NCBI RefSeq assembly: GCF_020536995.1
Contig: NC_068355.1
Span: 72,537,328-72,601,327, forward strand
Direction of reading: 5' to 3'
Source of the DNA: Dreissena polymorpha
Lineage: Eukaryota; Mollusca; Bivalvia; Myida; Dreissenidae
Length of the DNA: 64,000 nucleotides
The position numbers and the translations under genes were made by a program. Within the stretch, counting starts at the first letter, position 1; every line of letters starts with the position of its first letter. The notes beneath the pieces were generated by a model. The model worked only from the letters and a program-made list of their open reading frames with translations, was not told where the DNA came from and did no database searches. Below are positions 23,601-35,600 of this stretch, one piece after another.

Positions 23601-26600
23601 GTTTGTTCGAAGAACGCGCGTATAAATATTTAAAATATGTACGGATACTTCGCGTGTGGCCGGTTGACTCATATGTTTTAATTTCACTTCCATTCTTCTT
23701 TTGGTTTTCTGTTTTGTATCTATGCGTTTATTACCAGCAATATGTAATAATGTAAAATAAGCCGCGAAAACTCCGCGTATCATCCCGTACTGCGTTTGCT
23801 GCAGCTAAGAACTGCACAGAAAAAGACATTCGCTATCTTTGATCTCATTCATTGAAGTCTTTACCTTTCATTAACTGCAACCACAATCAACGCCGTATAT
23901 CTTTTTTAAAGATATTTCTTGTTTCTATTCATATAGCCCCTAAGTTAAAAACTAGTTCCAGCTTTTTAAATACATGCCGGACAGAGGGACATGTTTCTTA
24001 CATGCGGATGGTGATACCTTGCAAATACTCTACACGACACATTAAAAGCTCACCTGAGCACAACATTCCCATGGTGAACTATTTTGATGAAATTTTGTCG
24101 TCCTTTGTCCATCATCAACTTTTGCCTTTTGAACATCCAAGGACGGAATTTAGTGGAAAGTCTTCATAAAATTCATTCAGAACATTTTGTCCTAAACATA
24201 TGTCAGCCACGTTGCAAGTCTGGTCATGTGAGGTAAAAACTTGGTTACATGAAAGAACAATCTTGCAAACACTCTAGAGGACAAAAAAATTGCTCAGTTT
24301 TTTTTATGAAACTTTTTGTCAGAATGATATACTGAATGCATTTTAAACTGGGTTGTGTATGGTTTAAACAAATAGCTTGTTAGATAAAATAAAAAAAGCA
24401 TGTGAACACTAAAATACCACATTTATTGTCTAATGAAACTTAAATAGTACCATTATCCAATTAAAATCTTAGCCAGATTGCAATCTTCCTGAAAGCTCAA
24501 GAAGAGTATTAGACATTCAGCCCAGCAACCATATTTTACAGACCAATACAATATAAATATGTATTCGCTTAAACATATTCATGGTATATCACAGCACACA
24601 TACTTTTTAGCTCTACTGCAAAAGGCAGAAGACCTTATGGGATGGCATGGTGTCTGTCTGTCTGTCTCTGTGTGTGTGTGTGCGTGCGTGCGTTAGACTT
24701 TTATTGTTTATCCGATAAAGTCCACAGTTTTCATTTGATTCTTTTCAAACTTGTCCAGTGTCTTTATATTATTGAGGTCTCGAACCCTATTGATTTTCAG
24801 GTCACTTGGTCAAAGGTCAAGGTCACAGTGACTCAAAATAGTAAAATGGTTTCCGGATGATAACTCAAGAATGCTTAGGCCTAGGTTCATGAAACTTCAA
24901 AGGTACATTGATCATGACTGGCTGATGACACCTTTCCATTTAAGGTCACTAGGTCAAAGGTCAAGGTCACAGTGACTCAAAATAGTAAAATGGTTACTTT
25001 TTCTTGTTTATCAGATAAAGCTCACAGTTTTCATCCGATTCTTTTCAAACTTGTTCAGTGTCTTTATATTAATGAGGACTCAAACCCTATTGATTTTCAG
25101 GTCACTGGGTCAAAGGTCAAGGTCACAGTGACTCGAAATATTAAAATGGTTTCTAGATGTTAACTCAAGAATGCTTAGGCCAAGGATCATGAAACTTCAT
25201 AAGTGCATTGATCATGACTTGCTGATGACTCTTATTGATTTTCGGGTCACTAGGTCAAAGGTCAAGGTCACAGTGACTCGAAATAGTAAAATGGTTACTT
25301 TTTCTTGTTTGTCCGATAAAGTCCACAGTTTTCATCTGTTTCTTTTCAAACTTATTCAGTGTCTTCATATTAATGAGGACTCAAACCCTATTGATTTTCA
25401 GGTCACTAGGTCAAAGGTCAAGGTCACAGTGACTCGAAATAGTAAAATGGTTTCCGGATGATAACTCAAGAATGCTTAGGCCTAGGTTCATGAAACTTCA
25501 AAGGTACATTGATCATGACTGGCTGATGACACCTTTCCATTTTCAGGTCACTAGGTCAAAGGTCAAGGTCACAGTGACTCAAAATGGTAAAATGGTTACT
25601 TTTTCTTGTTTATCAGATAAAGCTCACAGTTTTCATCCGATTCTTTTCAAACTTGTTCAGTGTCTTTATATTAATGAGGACTCAAACCCTATTGACTTTC
25701 AGGTCACTGGGTCAAATGTCAAGGTCACAGTGGCTCAAAATATTAAAATGGTTTCTAGATGTTAACTCAAGAATGCTTAGGCCAAGGATCATGAAACTTC
25801 ATAAGTGCATTAATCATGACTTGCTGATGACTCTTATTGATTTTCGGGTCACTAGGTCAAAGGTCAAGGTCACAGTGACTCGAAATAGTAAAATGGTTAC
25901 TTTTTCTTGTTTGTCCGATAAAGTCCACAGTTTTCATCTGTTTCTTTTCAAACTTATTCAGTGTCTTCATATTAATGAGGACTCAAACCCTATTGATTTT
26001 CAGGTCACTAGGTCAAAGGTCAAGGTCACAGTGACTCGAAATAGTAAAATGGTTTCCGGATGATAACTCAAGAATGCTTAGGCCTAGGATCATGAAACTT
26101 CATAGTTACATTGATCATGACTGGCAGATGACCCCTATTAATTTTCAGGTCAAAGGTAAAGGTCACAGTGACTCAAAACAGCAAAATGGTTTCCAAAGAT
26201 AACTCAAGAATAATAAGGCATAGGATCATGAAACTTTATAGGTACATTGATCATGACTGGCATATGACCACTGTTGATTTTCTGGTAACTAGGTCAAAGG
26301 TCAAGGTCACAGTGACAAAAAACGTATTCACACAATGCTGCCACTACAACTGACAGCCCATATGGGGCATGTTTTCCAAACAGCCCTTGTTTAAAAAGAG
26401 CAATATCGAAGCAAAAAGTCCAGAATGACTTCCCCTTGAATATAAGAAAATTTTGAAATCCCGCTTGTTTACGCAATTAATTCCACTGTTTTCATCCAAT
26501 TATTTCCAAATTTGCACAGTATCTTTATATCAATGAGGACTTGCACCCTATTGAATATGAGCAGTATAGAAGAAATAAGTACACAATAATCTCCCCTTAA

Positions 26601-29600
26601 ATTTGAGAAAATTCTCCTTGTTTGCGCGATTAAGTACACAGTTTCCATCTTATTCTTTCCAAACTTGCACAGTGTTTTAGCAGTAGAGCGATTCAGGCCC
26701 TCATGGGACTCTTGTTTATTTAAGTCCATATCCAGCGACATAAAATTATACAAATATTTTATACAAATAAATACAAACTGACAATATTTATGCATGTTAT
26801 TGGTAAAAAACAAATCATTCATTTGTACAAAGCACATTACTCACATGTATAGTCCATCTTCATGAAACTTGGTAATAACATTAAATTTTGTTCAAATGAT
26901 ATCATTGGAGTTCAAAACTGGTCATGTTGGATGTAAAACTAGATCACTAGGTAAAATTGAAGAAAAGGTTTGTTGACATACTTGTAGATAACATTTATTG
27001 CATATTTTTTTCATGACATTTGGTAAGAACATTTGTCCCAATCATATCTCAGACTAGATAATAAATGATAAGTGGGTGCTGTATGGTGAAAAACTAACTT
27101 AAAGTCACTATGTAAAACTTTATTGTAATAATTATAATATGACATGATGCCTACATTCTTTATACTCCGAAGAAAGTCAAGTGTGGGCTATTATGCAACC
27201 AATTATGATGGGAGCTTAACATTTTGAAACTATTATATTCAAAGAAATGGTTTCATAAATGGTAACATGTTTAAATGCAAGATCAATTTGCCATGTTGGT
27301 GCAAAAATTGCTATGTGCCTTCTCATTTCAATGTCATATGATACCTTTTTGCACGAAGGGGGCAAATTATACTTTTGAAAAATCACTTGAAATTCGTCCA
27401 TTGCGTTACATTAGACGGTAACAAGAATTTATCTCTTGATTAAAAATTATGGAGTTTCAATATTTGTCAATATACTTGTTATTTGTGTCGAAATGGTTGA
27501 GTGTATGTGTGTATGTGCTAGTCCATTGTTAATTTTTACAGTATTTAACAATAAGTATGAATTATCACATCATTCTTTATCTATGTATTAATGAAGCTAA
27601 TGCCAATTTATGCAAGAAAGCAATTAGTAAAGAGAAATTAAGTTCTCATAATTTATAACCTTAAAGAAAGGAAAATATTATAGTAAAAGAGTCATATTGA
27701 AGGCTTATGCATTAAAACATATTTTATTTTATACTTAGATTGCCATTTCATAAGAATTATTTCAATACGAAACACTGAAAACACTAAATGTCTTATTAAA
27801 AACATACTTTGTCCTGTGGCTCTTTAATCAGTATAATAATGATGAGTTAAATATACATAACTTTATGTTATACACATGCATTCTAGTAATGACATTACTT
27901 ATAAAGAGTGGTAATATCATTATAATGAATAAATGCACAATTTGTTGTTCAATGCCATTTGCATTATTTCCCAAACACACAGTAGATAGATACTTATTTA
28001 TTTTTATATTTTATTTTAATAATAATCAATATAGTATTGCCTCTAGAAAAGTAACATGTGAATTGATGTAACATGAATTGTTATTGTATGTGCCTAAATA
28101 TTTTTTTTGTTAAAATTCCCCTTTAAATTTGTATTATAATTAATATCGTTTCGGGGTAAACAGTTGGTTATTGGTCAGTTGATTACTATTCAATCACTTA
28201 CTGTCTCCCGTGTGGTTGTTTTTCAGACTATGCTTACAAGTAACTCCATTACCTCAGGCTGCAACAGGGAAGTCAACCAACTTCAAGAACCTGTCTGTCA
28301 GCATGGAAAATACTCTTTCACAAATGAAACAATGTCAGACGTTTCAGGAGGACAGAATGAAGTCTCTTAAGGTTTCATACAAAGAGCATGAGGGGCTTAT
28401 TGTGGATGGTTTGCGTGTGAATATAGTATCTTATTTACGCGAATGTGAAACCAGCACAGTTAATACAACACATGAACATATCCAATACCCTATCAGTGAA
28501 ATGCGTGAGGAAATCAAATATTTATTAGCAGATTTTGAGAAAAGCACTATTAAGGAGAAGAAAGAAGAGCTAAACCTGAAACAAGCTCCTCTCAAGGTTG
28601 TGAGAAACAGCTGCATTAGACTTCACTATGAATTGTTCCATCTCCATGTAGCCATACCGAAAGTACTGGGTAAAGAACTCTCTTTTATTGCCAGTAAAAA
28701 ATGTCTGGAAAATATACAACAGTCTAATATATTTATAAAAGATAACTTTCCAAACCATGTTTTCACTGTGAATGGGAAGTCTGCGCACAATGTAAAAATG
28801 CCAAGTGAATCAGGCACATGTCATATCACAGCAGTATGTGCTCTCCCAAATGGACAGGTACTGGTTGCAGACAAAGCTAATTTCAAAGTCAAGCTTCTGA
28901 ACCAGCAGTACCGTGTGGTGAGCCACTTGGATGTGAGGGATGGATTCATACATGACATGTGTCTTATCACACCCACTGAGGTTGCAGTGGCTATGTCGAA
29001 GTATGAGGTCCAGTTTATCACAGTAAGCCAGAGCCAGATTGCCAAAGGCTGGAATCTAAAGTTACAACATAGATGTCGTGGTATTGCCCACAACCAGGGT
29101 GACCTATATATCTGCTCTGGTACTGCTCTGTACAAGTTCACATTGAGTGGCGAACTGGTCTGCAGACTTTATGAAGATTCATCAGCTGATTTCACAGGTA
29201 AGAATCATGGTGGATTCATCCTAATAACATGTGTGATATGTACAGAGATTTTCTAGCCATTTTAAGAAAAAGAGTCTCGTCAAATTGATATTTTTAAAAT
29301 CGATAAAATGGCACATTGGGGAATTTCGTTATTGACTAAATGGACCGATTTTTTCTTAACAACAAATATTCGGTCTTTTTGAAACTAAGGGCAAACAAGA
29401 GTTGTCTCGCATTCAGGTAGGTATCGGGTAACAAGTAAACGAACCAAAAGAAAACAAGTGATCATATGCTTCTCAGATCTCTGAAATCGTAATATTTACT
29501 GTTCATTTCAATCTACGTATACAGTTATTTCTTTATTGATTGATATACTTATATACTAGTTTGTGTACATTAGTATTTTAATGCTGTATTGCCATATAAC

Positions 29601-32600
29601 TTTGCAACCAAAAGCTCTTCATCAGTAAAAGTTAAGCACCACTGATAATTAAGTTTTCTGCTTTTAAAACTGTGCCTGTTGCATTATTCAATTGATTCCC
29701 AACATTTATTACGTTCCTGTCAAGTATTTCATTGATTCATTCACCTCAGTAATGTGGGTTTATTTTAAATATTGATTGATATTCTTCTGTCACTGTCACA
29801 CTTGACTATCAGTTTCTGAAAGAAAAATTGTTTTAACAGTAATTTCATACCAGTTAACTTAGTACATTATTTTCTTGATTTTACGATAAATACATTATGA
29901 TGTTTTTCAACTGATTTTTTTTGTTTAAATATCTTCTTGATAATACTGTGTGAGAGTGTTGTGATTGGTCATAGTTCAGTGTTGTGTTGTTTATTTTGAA
30001 TGTCCACTGACAAAATTAATTGACCGGGTTCTTCTTCGAATACAGCACTCCTTCTAGCACTCTCTTGCACTACGGTGTATTACATTCACCTCTGTCATGG
30101 GCTCACGGACTACTTTCTACCACACGTGACTTTTAGTCACATGATCATAGTCGCATATTCAAAATGGCCGCGCCCATTGGCTTTGCTTTATCTGATAGTA
30201 TTTGAACTGGGCGCGTTCTATTAAATTTTATTTCATGCACATTTTTTAACTAAATGAACATATTGCAATATTAACAATGAGTCAAAGCTGTATATCTGTA
30301 TTAGAAAATAATATAAAATTATACAGAAGCATCAATAATTATTTGCTGCTTTGACAAGATTTTGAGTGTATGAGAAATGTTGAATATAAATATTGACCAA
30401 AGTAAACCGTCTGTTAATGTTTTACCAATGCAATGCCAGTTTTGTACACATAGACCCTGAAGATGTTTACTCAAACTAATTCTATGGTAAAATACACATC
30501 TTAAAATAAATTGCAGGCCAACATCAGTACAGTTGTTTTGTTATTTTTGTTTTAACAATATACATTTTATTGTCGCATGCTTTTCCTGACAGGGGACAAC
30601 TGGAAGCATTTATCATACACTTACAACTTCATTTAGGAATAATGTTTAAAAATACAAAATTATATAAGAGAACTATGACAATCTGTCAAAAAAGTACAGA
30701 ATCAAAACTGCACAGAATCAAATTAACCTTGACATGATCTTTTAAATAAAAAATAAATTGCAATACTTGTAATAATTATGCCTTTTCCCCGGCTCTTTAA
30801 GCACTTTAGTGCCTGAATCTTTAGTTTATTACTTTATCTCACCAATTTGTGTTGCTGTAAATCTTCAATATCATGAAAGACATTAAAGATTCATCATGTT
30901 TTTAAAGGCTGATTAGTTTAAATATATATTTGTTCAATTATTGCACTTTCTTAAGTACAATAACATTTGGTTAAGTGCCTAACATTAAATAAATTCAAAG
31001 GAGTAACCCAGTGCCCTGTAAATCACACATATTTTCCCCTGTGCAAATTTCAGGAGAAAGACCTGCATTGCTGATACAGTAGTGGATGTCCTTGTTTTGT
31101 TCAATGTCAATATCATTATTCAGGATATTCAGAAGTTTCAGCAATGCATCAAAGTAAACACATTTAAACAAACATGATTACATATAACAAGATTTTTTAG
31201 GTATTCTTCGCAAGTGTAGAGGATGAGTTTAATAATAGAAAGCAATACGAGAAAAAGGGACGGTGGGGTGTAAATTCGAATGTCCTTAATTAATACTTTT
31301 TATGCCCCCGGATCGAATGATCGGGGGAATATTGTTTTTGGCCTGTCTTTCTGTCTGTCATTCTGTCCCAAAACTTTAACCTTACAGTAAAGTTTTGCAA
31401 TAACTTTTGAAAGATTGAACATAGCAACTTGATATTTGGCATGTATGTGTATCTCATGGAGCTGCACATTTTGAGTGGTGAAAGGTCAAGGTCATCCTTC
31501 AAGGTCAAAGGTAAAAAAATTCAAACTTTTATAAAGTAAAGTTTTGCAATAACTTTTGAAATATTGAACATAGCAACTTGATATTTGGCATGCACGTGTA
31601 TCTCATGGAGCTGCACATTTTGAGTGGTAAAAGGTCAAGGTCAAAGGTCAAAAATTTAAAACTTTACATAGTAAAGTTTTGCAATAACAATTGACATATT
31701 TAACATAGCAACTTGGTATTTGGCATGCATGTGTATCTCATAGAGCTGCACATTTTGAGTGGTGAAAGGTCAAGGTCATCCTTCAAGGTTTAATGTCAAA
31801 AATTAAAAACTTTAATATAGTAAAGTTTTGCAATAACTTTTGAAATATTTAACAAAGCAACTTGATATTTGGCATGCATGTGTATCTCATGGAGCTGCAC
31901 ATTTTGAGTGGTGAAAGGTCAAGGTCATCCTTTAAGGTCAAAGGTAAAAAATTTCAAACTTTAAGATAGTTAAGTTTTGCAATAACTTTTGAAATATTGA
32001 AAATAGCAACTTCATATTTGGCATGCATGCGTATCTCATGGAGCTGAACATTTTGAATGGTGAAAGGTGAAGGTGAAGGTCATCCTTCAAGGTCAAATGT
32101 CAAATATATGGCGTCTGTCCGTCCGAAAACTTTAACATCGGTCATAACTTTTTTAATATTGAAGATAGCATTGATATTTTGCATGCATGTGTATCTCATG
32201 AAGCTGCACATTTTGAGTAGTGGAAGTTCAAGGTCAAGGTCATCCTTTAAGGTAAAAAAAACAAAAAAAAATCAAAGGGGCATTCTCATGAAGCTGCACA
32301 TTTTGAGTGGTGAAAGTTCAAGGTCAAGGTCATCCTTCAAGGTCAAGGTCAACCTTCAAGGTCAAACAAAAATTCAAAGCTGCGTTATCATGAAGCTGCA
32401 CATTTTGAGTGGTGGAAGTTCAAGGCCAAGGTCATCCTTCAAGGTCAAGGTCATCCTTCAAGGTCATTTTTTTTAATTCTAAGCAGCGTTATCATGAAGC
32501 TGCACATTTTGAGTGGTGGAAGTTCAAGGTCAAGGTCATACTTCGAGGTCAAAGGTAAAAAAATATATTTCAAAGCAGCGTTCTCATGAAGCTGCACTTT

Positions 32601-35600
32601 TTGAGTGGTGGAAGTTTCAAGGTCAAGGTCATCCTTCAAGGTCAAAGGTAAAAATTATTTTTTTTTAATTCAAAGCGGTGCACTAGGGGGCATTGTGTTT
32701 CTGATGAACACATCTCTTGTTTCTTTCATACACTTGCATACTTTTCCATAAATAATAAATGATTAAAATAAAAAGGAAAACACAACTTGACTTTTAATGT
32801 TTAATCCCTCATGTTCAGCTTTATTTATTTTTCAACAAACAGTACCATACCAATAGCATATTTTTGAGTCTCTTTTCAATCAAAACAACAATAAATATAC
32901 ATGCACATGCAAGCACTTCAAGATAAAAATATTCTAGCATTAAAATTTGATCTAACCATTTTATTTATATGAATGCTATTCATAATCATGAATTCTATTA
33001 TTATGAATGGGTACATTATATTGCACTGATAAATGTAAACATTGATTAGAGTGAAGTTTATTCATTAAACAATAACTGTGATAATTTACTAATTACTATT
33101 ATATTGTAATAATTACAACAGAGCTCCAGATAAGGGTCGTATTTTCGTGATTACAAATTATTTTCAAGTCCGTTACGTATTTATTTTAAAATCTTGTCGT
33201 ACCATTAAGAATTACAAAATCAAGTTACGAATATTATTTTTACATTGGTTCGTATCGATTTTTATTGAGTTCTTTTCGCGTATTGAAGATCTTTGCGGTG
33301 CTTATATAGAATGGTTATTGGGTTTGTTTAACAAAGCGCATTTTTCCAATAAAAGCGGCGTATACAGTCTATCTGTCAAAAAACAATGGCAGCGCCCAGA
33401 GAGCGTCCTTAAAAACTGCAAAGCGTACAAAAACATGCTTTTAACATATTGTACGCAACATGAGCTGAAGTTAAATGTTTAGAAAGACATTTTAGAAAAG
33501 ATCTTATACGATGTTGTATGTTCAGTTGCCGACACAGTCGGAAAAGCTAAACAAAAACGCGACACGACGGGTCCAAACTTAAACACAAAAAAAACATTAA
33601 ACGAGTGGAAGGGACAAGTCCCGTGGCTAATCGTTGAAAAGATTGAAGGGGAGACCCGTTTTAATTGTGAAATATGTAAAAATTCATCTAAAGCATGCAA
33701 TCTAAGCACAGTTTGGGCATATGAAGGTATTTGAAAAATAAAATTGTATAATACTGAAAAGACACTGTTGAACTCGTATAAATAAAGTTGCTAGTATGTT
33801 TATTTTGATTATTTTGCATGAAAATAACCATTATTATTTATTTTTAGGTCATTTAGAAAAAATAAGAATTATTTTCCAAAACTTAGTAGTAACGTTAAGA
33901 ATAAAATTTTAGAGTTAAGAATTCTTTTGATAATCTGGTAGTAATTTAAGAATTTCACAAAACCTTATCTGGAGCTCTGTTCAGTTAACTTATTAAGATA
34001 ATAAATGTTTATGGTAATTTTGTTTAAAAAATATATAATTTATATTGTGAATAATTTGTATATGGGGCCTATTGTACCACAAGCTGTTTCAGAATATGCT
34101 TGGAATTATAAAACTTTCAACAAATTTCATGATACATGTACATTACATTAAGAATGGTTCTAAATGTAATCTTAGTCATGTATCAAAATTAAAGATAGCA
34201 CATATATCCTAGTAAACCTGTTTAAAGGAAAGTGTAAGAAAATTTGACCTCGTTCCAAATGGGTTGACTGGAAAGTATTCTTTCTTGAAAAGCAAGGGCA
34301 GGAATTAAGAATTCAGCAACGTTGAGCATTTCATTTATCATAATTTATTATATCTGTAAGTGGCAATAAGACCTAGAACTGCACATTATACATTCATAGT
34401 TTTAAGCATTGTGACAAAAAAACAATCATCTACTATTCTACATGTACATGTAGGTTACCACGTATAGCGCGCTCCTGTGTATAGCGCGCAGGCTGTTTTT
34501 TTAATGCAAAAATGGAGAAAAAATATTTAAAGACAATAAAACCACCAAATCGGACCGAAAATGGCCGCCATTTTTCTATTGCACAATCCAATAATCCGGG
34601 GCATTGGAAAGCTTAATTAAGCATTCAAAATAGGAAGCGTCATTATGATTAGGAGCATGGGTTGCATAGCGCTATACTTTTTTTACAATTTTGTAATTTT
34701 CTAGCAAAAGATTAACAGTCCACGTGCATTTCGTGAAAACGTGAGAAAATAAGAATTAGTGTACATCGTGTGATTTTTCCTCGGGGAAAGCATGGGCATT
34801 ACCGGTTAATTTGAATGTGGCATTGGAGACAGGGATACAATTGTTGAGATACACCACTGTTCAACGTTCAATATTTATACACCCACAATGTAATTGCATA
34901 TCTTCACGTTCTCATGCATATCTTCACGATCTCAAGTGTCAATTAGTTTCTCAAATGTTAATACCAAAACTTCTTCTACCGCATTCATATCTACCAGTAG
35001 CGACTTCTTGTTGTTTCGACAATGGCCCCTCAGTCTGTACGATTATAGGGTGGTAGTTTTCTGGAAAAAAACATGGCGGCCATTTTGATTATTTATGATT
35101 ACCCGTATACAACATATTTTTTACCAATTTAGCAGCCAGGATAGCGTTGTATCAATGTATAGCGCGCACCAGCTTTTTAATTTGAACTTTGGAGGTAAAA
35201 CACTGCGCGCTATACGTGGAAACCTACGGTAGTCAATTTACTCAGAACTTGATATAAATGTCCAATAGTATGATCGCACGATGGTGGCAGTTCCAAATTA
35301 GCAGGTTACCGGTAACCATAAATAGTGATCAAGAAATTAACTACATGTTTATTAATTGTACACATGTAAACAGCATAATCCTAGACACTGGCCCTGATAG
35401 CAAGGGGTAAAAGATTCGAGTTCCGGATTGGCTGTACAATTGTCCCATCCTGCAACATTTGGTGCCCAATGTGAGACCATGGCACAATCCATTCTCAACA
35501 AAACCTGTTCATGGTTTGAATGGATCCGGTTTACAATGATCCCCGTGACTTGAATTCTCGAAAAAATTCCAGCTTGGCAGAAGAGAATGTTAGTGCACGA

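Noticed and set aside
23852-24169. 105-residue plus-strand frame
   Set aside because: It runs from unrelated AT-rich sequence into a decayed family C repeat, so it is chance.
24642-26353. Several stop-free frames with peptides like FQVTRSKVKVTVTRNSKMV
   Set aside because: They are translations of the family A/G monomers, recur wherever the repeat occurs, and have no start or splice logic. Automatic annotation may call them proteins, but they are repeat artefacts.
30040-30230. GC-richer block with 'aaaatggccgcgcccattgg' as a promoter inside intron 2
   Set aside because: No exon, CpG island of useful length or TATA box adjoins it. It may be a worn repeat.
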